DNA of 5,800 bases from Alphaproteobacteria bacterium (lineage in GTDB: Bacteria > Pseudomonadota > Alphaproteobacteria > Rickettsiales > Rickettsiaceae), in assembly GCA_020630305.1 (NCBI GenBank), contig JAHDBQ010000062.1, forward strand, positions 1 to 5,800, written 5' to 3'. The notes beneath the pieces are model-generated. The model had not been told where the DNA came from. It worked only from the letters and a program-made list of their open reading frames with translations, and did no database searches. A program made the position numbers and the translations under genes. Position 1 is the stretch's first letter. Each line of letters begins with the position of its first letter. Positions 1-5,415 of the stretch are shown here, one piece after another.

Positions 1-1
1 C

Positions 2-1075
2 TTACCAATTGCACTTATTTTTTCTGGAATAGATCCCTCTATTACTAACGAGAAAGGCATCAGCGCCTTACATTATGCAGCTGCAAATGACGATTTAGTG
101 CTTATAAAATTCTTATTATCAGATGAATCAGTTGATATAGATTTAAAAACAAATGCTAGCTTGACCCCCCTGCACTATGCAGCAAATTCCGGGAATCTTG
201 AAGCTTCCAGACTTCTTGTTAGTAAAGGAGCGTCCTTAAGTATAAGATCCGACCAAGGAAAAAACATAATGCATATGGCGGCATCAAGTGGCAATATTGA
301 ATTATTGGAGTTTTTTAAAAGCAAAAATATCAGTTATTTTAGTAGGGATAAGAAAAAAATACAACCTTTATTTTGCGCTATTGCTGAGGACCAGGAGGAT
401 GCATTTGAATTCTTACTTAAACAGAATGCTAGCATTCACGCCCTTGACTCTTTAAAAAGAGGTGCTGCTCATTTTTGTGCAGGTAGCGGTAACGTTAAAA
501 TAATGAAAAGGCTACTTGAACTAAACATTAACCTTAACGGCACTGATAAAAATGGCCTGACTCCATTGCACTACTCGGTTGCTAACCAGGAATTGGAAAT
601 GATAGAATATTTACTAAAGAATGGCTCTTTAATTGACGCTCAGACAAAAAATTTATCTACGGCCCTGCATATGGCAATAAATATTGATAATAATGAGATA
701 ATAAAAACACTAGTACTAGCTGGAGCGGACACCTCAATAATTAATAAAGATGGTGAGTCGTGTCTTGATTTAGCGACTAAAGAACAGCTATATATTATTG
801 CTAATAATATTATATCTAGAGAATTAGATAAGCTGAAAAATCAAACGGAACATGAAGTATTATTTACATTTAAAGAGCAAGAAGTACATAAATTGCAAAA
901 TCAAGTATTCTTAAAAATGCTAAAAAAAATGGCGAGCCACTTAAAGGAAAAAGACGAAATAACTTACGAAGAATTTATTTTTAGTATACAAGAAATTAGC
1001 ACTTCATTAACTGGATGTACACAAGAAAAATTAAAAGTTATAGAAGTTGATTACGCTTTTGAAGGTTCAGAGTAA
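2..1075 (+). CDS. Ankyrin-repeat protein, 5' end outside window (partial)
   Basis: The frame is open from base 2 without a start codon, so 357 C-terminal residues are visible and the true start lies to the left. A GTG at 98-100 is in frame, but it falls inside the first visible repeat and is an internal valine codon. About seven ankyrin repeats of roughly 31-33 residues follow one another from visible residue 17 to about 248, with an eighth partial one to about 262. Clear helix-turn-helix cores are ALHYAA, TPLHYAANSGN, MHMAASSGN, HFCAGSGN, TPLHYSVANQ and ALHMAI. The last ~95 residues are not ankyrin: they are lysine- and glutamate-rich, probably helical or coiled coil, and I do not recognise a domain there. 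No membrane segment is seen in the visible part. Ankyrin repeats bind other proteins, and in intracellular bacteria many such proteins are secreted effectors; that role is only inferred here. The repeats are diverged at DNA level, so there is no sign of recent duplication. The stop is TAA. Confidence 0.9.
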   Translation, partial: LPIALIFSGIDPSITNEKGISALHYAAANDDLVLIKFLLSDESVDIDLKTNASLTPLHYAANSGNLEASRLLVSKGASLSIRSDQGKNIMHMAASSGNIELLEFFKSKNISYFSRDKKKIQPLFCAIAEDQEDAFEFLLKQNASIHALDSLKRGAAHFCAGSGNVKIMKRLLELNINLNGTDKNGLTPLHYSVANQELEMIEYLLKNGSLIDAQTKNLSTALHMAINIDNNEIIKTLVLAGADTSIINKDGESCLDLATKEQLYIIANNIISRELDKLKNQTEHEVLFTFKEQEVHKLQNQVFLKMLKKMASHLKEKDEITYEEFIFSIQEISTSLTGCTQEKLKVIEVDYAFEGSE

Positions 1076-1317
1076 ATTCTTTTATAATTGAATTTGCTAA
1101 AATAATTTAGGTACCTATTGCTATATAAATTTCTTGCTGTATGATCTGCCTTTAAACAATTAAATATTGCACATAAACTATATATAAAGTTTATTAATAA
1201 ATATCATTTGAATTTTTGTTGCTACTGCAATAGTTAAATGTTATTATTAAATTGTAATTTATACTCTTAAATATACAAGTTAAGATAAACAAGCCAAAGC
1301 TTAAGTAGAATATTTTT
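1076..1317. other. AT-rich intergenic spacer, no gene seen
   Basis: This 242-bp stretch separates the ankyrin gene from the AEC carrier. I see no tRNA-like cloverleaf, no open frame of useful length and no G+C-rich hairpin with a T-run that would make a convincing terminator. It must hold the 3' end of the upstream transcript and probably the promoter of the carrier gene. The composition is so AT-rich that several weak -35/-10 pairs can be drawn, for example TTGTTG at 1216-1221 with TGTTAT at 1239-1244 (17-bp spacer), and none stands out. Its one structured element is the near-palindrome at 1173-1194. Confidence 0.6.
1173..1194. repeat. 22-bp near-perfect palindrome (possible operator or weak hairpin)
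   Basis: ATAAACT (1173-1179) and AGTTTAT (1188-1194) are perfect 7-bp inverted arms around a self-complementary TATATA core (1181-1186). A single A opposite A on each side of the core (1180 and 1187) is the only mismatch. It lies about 125 bp before the AEC start codon. No T-run follows directly, so it is not a standard intrinsic terminator. A dimeric regulator site is possible, but an AT-only palindrome in AT-rich DNA can also arise by chance. Confidence 0.3.
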
Positions 1318-2250
1318 ATGAATAATGTTTTTTATAACGTATTACCGATATTTCTTATTGCGTTCCTCGGGAGTGTAATAAGAAGAAAATGGCTTAAATC
1401 TGACGAATTTTGGCGCGGCTTAGAAAAGCTTTTATTCTGCATTCTGTTTCCAACAGTATTATTCGAGCATAGCTCGAAAGTAGATTTTACCTCTTCAGAA
1501 TTTTTTAAATTATCAGCAGCGTTAATTTTTGCAAATCTACTAGTTTCAGTCTGCCTTGTTTTTTTCAGATATAAAACAAACTATGACAAAGTTCAGTTTA
1601 CGTCAATTTTTCAAGGAAGCACCAGATACAACAATTATGTATTTTTTGCAGTTGGGGCAGCTTTATTCGGCGATCCTGGCCTTAGAATAATATCAGCTAT
1701 TTTTCCTTACATGTTAATAGTTACCAACATTACTGCCATTGTTTGTTTCAGTTATTATTTGCCAAGAACAGGCACTAACCTCACTAAAACAAAAAGTGTA
1801 ATACTGATGCTAAGGTCAGTTGCCGCTAATCCTTTTATTATAGCCAGTGTAGCTGGGCTTGTATTTAACTATTTTGACATTGTTTTGAATGTCGGGATTG
1901 CCAAAACCGTAGAAAGCCTTGCAGACTCAGCTCTAGCCATCGGTATGCTTATAGTGGGTGCTGGCATAAAATTCAAAATCAAGCCTGAACATTTCAAGCA
2001 AGTAATGGCAACTAGCGCAGTAAAGCTAATGCTTATGCCACTTGTAGCATTTACTTTTATGTGGTGTATGGAAATAGACGGCATGGCAAAAACAATTGGT
2101 GTATTATTTAGCGGCATGCCCTGCTCTGCTTCCTCTTATATATTATCAAGGCAGCTGGGCGGCGACCCTGAAACGATGTCATCCACTATTACATTTACCG
2201 CTATCTTTTCGATATTTACTTTATCAATATTAGTATATATATTAGGTTAG
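1318..2250 (+). CDS. AEC-family (auxin efflux carrier-like) membrane transporter
   Basis: The 310-residue protein has the length and pattern of the AEC family (Pfam Mem_trans): about ten hydrophobic segments in two halves separated by a short polar stretch near residues 148-162. Family-type motifs are FQGSTRYNNY at 98-107, NPFIIASVAG at 171-180, and the C-terminal GMPCSASS and RQLGGD region at 266-283 followed by TITFTAIFS. Bacterial AEC members are inner-membrane secondary carriers, several of which move malate, malonate or other carboxylates. The specificity here cannot be read from sequence. The malic-enzyme gene follows after 30 bp, which makes a dicarboxylate such as malate a reasonable guess. 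The start is well fixed: an in-frame TAG at 1306-1308 lies just upstream and no other usual start codon intervenes. No Shine-Dalgarno sequence is seen before the ATG. There is no truncation relative to the family. Confidence 0.88.
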   Translation: MNNVFYNVLPIFLIAFLGSVIRRKWLKSDEFWRGLEKLLFCILFPTVLFEHSSKVDFTSSEFFKLSAALIFANLLVSVCLVFFRYKTNYDKVQFTSIFQGSTRYNNYVFFAVGAALFGDPGLRIISAIFPYMLIVTNITAIVCFSYYLPRTGTNLTKTKSVILMLRSVAANPFIIASVAGLVFNYFDIVLNVGIAKTVESLADSALAIGMLIVGAGIKFKIKPEHFKQVMATSAVKLMLMPLVAFTFMWCMEIDGMAKTIGVLFSGMPCSASSYILSRQLGGDPETMSSTITFTAIFSIFTLSILVYILG

Positions 2251-2280
2251 CAAATAATAATCACTTAAAATAAAATCATT

Positions 2281-3561
2281 ATGAACCAAGATAAAAAATC
2301 TGAGTATAACGAAGCTTTAAACTATCACGCAAAAGACAAACCGGGTAAAATTGCTGTGCAACCTACCAAAGAATTGAATACACAAGATGACCTTGCCCTA
2401 GCCTATTCACCTGGAGTTGCTGCACCTTGTTTAGAGATTGCTAAGAATCCAGAGGATGTATATAAATATACCGCAAAAGGAAATAGCGTTGCAGTTATCA
2501 CAAACGGGACTGCTGTTCTTGGCCTTGGAAATATTGGCCCTGCAGCCTCAAAACCTGTTATGGAGGGAAAGGCTGTTTTATTCAAAAAATTTGCAGGTAT
2601 TGATGCAGTAGATTTAGAAGTTGACTGCACAGATCCTGATGAATTTATAAATGTAGTAAAGCATCTTGGTCATAGCTGGGGAGGAATAAATCTAGAAGAC
2701 ATCAAAGCTCCTGAATGTTTTATTATCGAGGAAGAACTAAAGAAAATAATGGACATACCTGTTTTCCATGATGATCAGCACGGGACTGCTATCATTACCG
2801 CAGCTGGTCTTATCAATGCTACTGAAATTACTGACAGAAAGATGACAGACATCAAAGTAGTAGTAAATGGGGCTGGAGCTGCCGCGATGTCTTGTATTAA
2901 CTTGATTTTAAAGCTTGGCGTCAAAAAAGAAAATATCACCCTTTGTGATTCAAGAGGGGTTATTTACAAAGGGCGTGAAGCAGGTATGAATAAGTGGAAA
3001 GAGGAAAAAGCGATAGAAACTGAGCATCGTACTCTTGCTGAAGCCATTAAAGGCGCAGATGTATTCCTTGGCCTATCAGTTAAAGATGCCGTATCAAAGA
3101 ATATGGTTGCATCTATGGCTAAAAACCCAATCATTTTTGCGATGGCCAATCCTGACCCTGAAATCTTACCAGAAGATGTGCTAGCTGTGCGCGATGATGC
3201 CATAATAGCCACTGGTAGATCAGATTATGATAATCAGGTAAATAACGTTATGGGCTTCCCTTTTATATTCAGAGGCGCCCTTGACGTCAGAGCAACAGAC
3301 ATTAACGAAGAAATGAAACTAGCAGCAGCCTATGCTCTAGCGGAGCTAGCTAAAGAGCCTATTCCAGACGCAGTTTACAAGGCATATGATATGCAAGAGA
3401 AATCTTTTGGGGCTTCGTATATTATACCAACGCCTTTTGACCCACGCCTTAAGAGCACCATACCTGTCGCTGTTGCAAAAGCGGCTATTAAAACTGGCGC
3501 AGCAGGAGTAAAGATAGATCTAATTCAATATAAAAAAGATTTGGAGAAGAAAGATATTTGA
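2281..3561 (+). CDS. maeB: Malic enzyme, MaeB-type catalytic part without phosphotransacetylase-like domain
   Basis: Malic enzyme converts L-malate to pyruvate and CO2 while reducing NAD(P)+, in the cytoplasm, linking the TCA cycle to the pyruvate pool. The 426 residues match the N-terminal catalytic part of MaeB proteins throughout. They include LAYSPGVA (39-46, catalytic Tyr42), [12 protein letters not shown] (75-86), [14 protein letters not shown] (91-104, catalytic Lys97), [12 protein letters not shown] (136-147) and HDDQHGTA (163-170) with metal-binding acidic residues. Next come the Rossmann motif GAGAAA (197-202), [10 protein letters not shown] (289-298), [12 protein letters not shown] (311-322) and FRGALDVRA (330-338). 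Typical MaeB proteins are about 760 residues and continue into a phosphotransacetylase-like regulatory domain. This one stops just after the linker helix. Shorter malic enzymes of about 400-430 residues exist elsewhere and are active, so function is expected. Cofactor preference is not clear. An in-frame TAA at 2266-2268 supports the start. It may share a transcript with the carrier 30 bp upstream. Confidence 0.95.
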   Translation: MNQDKKSEYNEALNYHAKDKPGKIAVQPTKELNTQDDLALAYSPGVAAPCLEIAKNPEDVYKYTAKGNSVAVITNGTAVLGLGNIGPAASKPVMEGKAVLFKKFAGIDAVDLEVDCTDPDEFINVVKHLGHSWGGINLEDIKAPECFIIEEELKKIMDIPVFHDDQHGTAIITAAGLINATEITDRKMTDIKVVVNGAGAAAMSCINLILKLGVKKENITLCDSRGVIYKGREAGMNKWKEEKAIETEHRTLAEAIKGADVFLGLSVKDAVSKNMVASMAKNPIIFAMANPDPEILPEDVLAVRDDAIIATGRSDYDNQVNNVMGFPFIFRGALDVRATDINEEMKLAAAYALAELAKEPIPDAVYKAYDMQEKSFGASYIIPTPFDPRLKSTIPVAVAKAAIKTGAAGVKIDLIQYKKDLEKKDI

Positions 3562-3701
3562 AGGTAAAATTGCCAGAATTTAGAGTTGATATTTATATTT
3601 ACTAATATAAAATTTATTCGTATAAAATTTCCAACCCTTGAATTTCTGATATTTATTATTATATTACTGATATATCAATATCAAAAACTAAAATACATTT
3701 T
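3562..3701. other. AT-rich spacer before grpE
   Basis: This 140-bp spacer contains no gene. Reading past the malic-enzyme stop in any frame gives no remnant of a phosphotransacetylase domain. It holds a 10-bp direct repeat TATAAAATTT (3606-3615 and 3621-3630), the likely grpE promoter at 3638-3665, and the perfect 10-bp palindrome TGATATATCA at 3668-3677. No CIRCE-type heat-shock operator (TTAGCACTC-N9-GAGTGCTAA) is present. No G+C-rich terminator hairpin follows the malic-enzyme gene. Confidence 0.6.
3638..3665 (+). promoter_or_regulatory. Candidate promoter of grpE
   Basis: TTGAAT (3638-3643) and TATATT (3660-3665) are separated by 16 bp and lie 36 bp before the grpE ATG, matching a housekeeping sigma factor consensus at 4 of 6 and 5 of 6 bases. 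Shifted by one base, the -35 reads CTTGAA, the usual -35 core of heat-shock sigma-32 promoters, but the C-rich -10 (CCCCATNT-like) of that class is not seen. The palindrome TGATATATCA begins two bases after the -10, around the expected transcription start. Placement is inferred from motifs only. Confidence 0.35.
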
Positions 3702-4274
3702 ATGGAAAAACAAGAAAAAATAAATCAAGAAGAAAAAATAGAAAGCACAGAAGAGCAAGAAGCCGCTCAAGGTACTGACGAACAAACAGAAAGTAAAGAA
3801 GTGTCGCTAGAGGAATTAGTTCTAAATCTAAAGGAGCAAAATGACGAACTTCAAGATAAGCTACTTCGCCAAATGGCCGAAAATCAGAATGTTAGAAACA
3901 GATCCTCTAAATCTATTGAAGAAGCAAGAGACTATGCAATCTTTGCTTTTGCTAAAGATCTTATTCCAGTAATTGATAATCTTTCTAGAGCTCTTGAGCA
4001 TATGCCAGAAGATATAAGCAACGACATGAAGAACCTACATGAAGGCGTTCAAATGACTAAGTCTGAGCTAGAGTCTGTATTTTCTAGAAACTCACTCGAA
4101 GCAATTAATCCAGAAGCTGGTGACAAGTTTGACTATAATGCTCATCATGCTATATCAAATATTGAATCAAAAGAACATGAAGATGGTACAATTGTAGAAA
4201 CTATGCAAGTAGGATATAAAATAAAGGCAAGATTAATAAGGCCAGCTGCAGTTACTGTTGCTAAAAACAAATAA
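3702..4274 (+). CDS. grpE: GrpE, nucleotide exchange factor of DnaK
   Basis: GrpE drives ADP release from the Hsp70 chaperone DnaK in the cytoplasm, completing the DnaK-DnaJ folding cycle; it acts as a dimer. At 190 residues it has normal length. Residues 1-35 are a very acidic, Glu/Gln-rich and probably disordered tail. Residues ~36-130 form the long helical dimerisation stalk, including the conserved pattern AENQNVRNR and FAKDLIPVIDNLSRALE (83-99). The C-terminal beta domain (~131-190) contains LEAINPEAGDKFDYNAHHAI and ends in VETMQVGYKIKARLIRPAAVTVAK (split here: VETMQVGYKIKAR, then LIRPAAVTVAK), the family's strongest signature. ATG 3702 is the first ATG in the open stretch and gives the standard N-terminus. 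It has no Shine-Dalgarno sequence. dnaK and dnaJ are not in the window. Heat-shock control is expected from the family and the promoter region offers only a CTTGAA element in support. Confidence 0.97.
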   Translation: MEKQEKINQEEKIESTEEQEAAQGTDEQTESKEVSLEELVLNLKEQNDELQDKLLRQMAENQNVRNRSSKSIEEARDYAIFAFAKDLIPVIDNLSRALEHMPEDISNDMKNLHEGVQMTKSELESVFSRNSLEAINPEAGDKFDYNAHHAISNIESKEHEDGTIVETMQVGYKIKARLIRPAAVTVAKNK

Positions 4275-4367
4275 AACTTTTATACTCATAGTTGGCAAAA
4301 GCTAAATTGATTATTTTTGTGATCAAAATTAGCGACGCCTGTTTTAAAATTAGTTTTATTTTTTATT
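4275..4367. other. Spacer between grpE and the AI-2E gene
   Basis: This 93-bp spacer holds the imperfect hairpin at 4301-4333 and a T-rich tract (4354-4364) running up to the next start codon. The octamer AAAATTAG occurs twice, at 4325-4332 (inside the hairpin's right arm) and 4346-4353. No gene or clear promoter is visible. The AI-2E gene may be transcribed by read-through from grpE or from an unrecognised promoter here. Confidence 0.5.
4301..4333 (+). terminator. Imperfect hairpin after grpE (weak terminator or attenuator candidate)
   Basis: GCTAA (4301-4305) pairs with TTAGC (4329-4333) and TTGAT (4307-4311) pairs with ATCAA (4322-4326). This gives ten pairs interrupted by a small A/AA internal loop, closed by a 10-nt T-rich loop. 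It begins 26 bp after the grpE stop. The T-runs lie 8 and about 20 bases further downstream (4342-4345, 4354-4364) rather than directly after the stem, so it is not a textbook intrinsic terminator. Confidence 0.3.
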
Positions 4368-5411
4368 ATGAACAGAGTTTTTTCTTGGACGCTTATATTA
4401 CTAGCAATTAGCGGCTTAATTTATATGCTAGCGGACACGCTCGCTCCTTTTTTAGCAGCGTTTATATTTGCGTATCTGCTAAGACCACTAATTGAAACAT
4501 TCAGTAGTAAATTTAAGCTTCCGAGATCTCTGTCGACATTTACCGCATACGGGCTTTTCTTGAGCGGATTTATTGCAATTATAGTAATTTTAATACCTCT
4601 AATTTACAAACAATTTGCGATATTCATCAGAAAAATTCCGGAATATAAAGTTAATTTTGACGTCCTTGTATTGTCTTGGTCAGAAAAGCTGCACGACATT
4701 GACCCGAACTTCGCGGAAAAAGTAAAAAGTGCCGGACAGAGTTTCATTGGCAATATATTCAGCACCGCTTCCTCCTTAGCTAATTACGTCTGGGACTACA
4801 CCATGGCCACGCTAAACTTCTTTGCCTTGGTTGCTTTGGTACCTGTTATTCTATATTATTTCCTGCGTGACTGGCCGAAAATGGTAAAAAGCATCGAAAG
4901 CTTACTGCCAAGAAGAGGAAAGAGTAAAATCAGGGAAATTTTTCACGACATAAACGAGCTACTTTCGGCCTACATCAGGGGGCAGCTAAATATCTGCATG
5001 ATGCTTAGCTTTTATTATTCAATAGTGCTGACATTAGTTGGTCTTGATCTTGCTATATTACTCGGAATCATGTCTGGTTTTTTTATTCTAATTCCATTCA
5101 TTGGACCGGCAATTTCTTTTAGCATTGTTCTTGCGACTAGCTATTTTGCCTTTGGAGCAACCAGTAAATTTGCCTATGTTGCTATTTTATTTATTGTTGG
5201 CGCTACAATTGAAGGCTATATTTTAACCCCGAAAATAATCGGAGACCGCATTGGATTGCATCCTGTTTGGATTATTTTTGCAGTGATTGCGGCCGGCAGC
5301 GTATTTGGAATGATTGGAATATTTTTTGCAATTCCTATTGCAGGCATAGTTAAGGTTTGCCTTTCTTATTTAATCGAGTATTATAAATCTAGCGACATAT
5401 ATAGATATTAA
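4368..5411 (+). CDS. AI-2E/PerM-family membrane transporter
   Basis: The 347-residue polytopic inner-membrane protein matches the AI-2E transporter (PerM) family in length and order of parts. There is an N-terminal hydrophobic pair (about 6-42, with DTLAPFLAAFIFAYLLRP), a third segment near 58-80, and an amphipathic soluble stretch (~85-140). A further membrane segment (~147-166) ends in YYFLRDW. Then come the family motif AYIRGQ (201-206), IPFIGP (242-247), EGYILTPKIIGDRIGLHP (282-299), and a final hydrophobic hairpin ending in FFAIPIAGIVKV. The family includes a proposed autoinducer-2 exporter and Na+/H+ antiporters. The substrate here is unknown and quorum signalling should not be assumed. 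An hdaA-like gene starts four bases after the stop, so the two are almost certainly co-transcribed; this pairing is known in Alphaproteobacteria. An in-frame TGA at 4320-4322 limits the start, and the ATG has no Shine-Dalgarno sequence. Confidence 0.92.
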   Translation: MNRVFSWTLILLAISGLIYMLADTLAPFLAAFIFAYLLRPLIETFSSKFKLPRSLSTFTAYGLFLSGFIAIIVILIPLIYKQFAIFIRKIPEYKVNFDVLVLSWSEKLHDIDPNFAEKVKSAGQSFIGNIFSTASSLANYVWDYTMATLNFFALVALVPVILYYFLRDWPKMVKSIESLLPRRGKSKIREIFHDINELLSAYIRGQLNICMMLSFYYSIVLTLVGLDLAILLGIMSGFFILIPFIGPAISFSIVLATSYFAFGATSKFAYVAILFIVGATIEGYILTPKIIGDRIGLHPVWIIFAVIAAGSVFGMIGIFFAIPIAGIVKVCLSYLIEYYKSSDIYRY

Positions 5412-5415
5412 TAAA

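Noticed and set aside
98..100. GTG as start codon of the ankyrin gene
   Set aside because: The same frame is open back to base 2 and encodes the first half of an ankyrin repeat (GISALHYAAANDDL) before this codon, so it is an internal Val.
1216..1244. TTGTTG and TGTTAT as promoter of the AEC gene
   Set aside because: The match is weak and several equally poor pairs exist in the same spacer, so it is not reported as a separate feature.
1869..2117. Minus-strand open frame of 82 codons
   Set aside because: It lies wholly inside the well-supported AEC gene and has no recognisable domain or start signal of its own.
2403..2630. Minus-strand open frame of 75 codons
   Set aside because: It is antisense to highly conserved malic-enzyme motifs; a composition shadow.
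2964..3212. Minus-strand open frame of 82 codons
   Set aside because: It is antisense to the malic-enzyme gene, with low-complexity Ser/Ala-rich translation and no independent support.
3592..3611. Hairpin TTTATAT/ATATAAA as terminator of the malic-enzyme gene
   Set aside because: The stem is seven AT pairs only, without a following T-run, too weak to call.
3606..3630. Two copies of TATAAAATTT with a 15-bp period as an iteron or CRISPR-like repeat
   Set aside because: There are only two AT-only copies with a 5-bp spacer in very AT-rich DNA; chance is adequate.
3562..3701. Decayed phosphotransacetylase domain after the malic enzyme
   Set aside because: The stretch is far too short, contains stops in the continuing frame immediately (TGA then TAA), and shows no similarity to the expected domain.
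4345..4364. TAAAA/TTTTA mini-hairpin followed by T-run as an intrinsic terminator
   Set aside because: A five-pair AT-only stem is unlikely to stop polymerase, and it abuts the next start codon.
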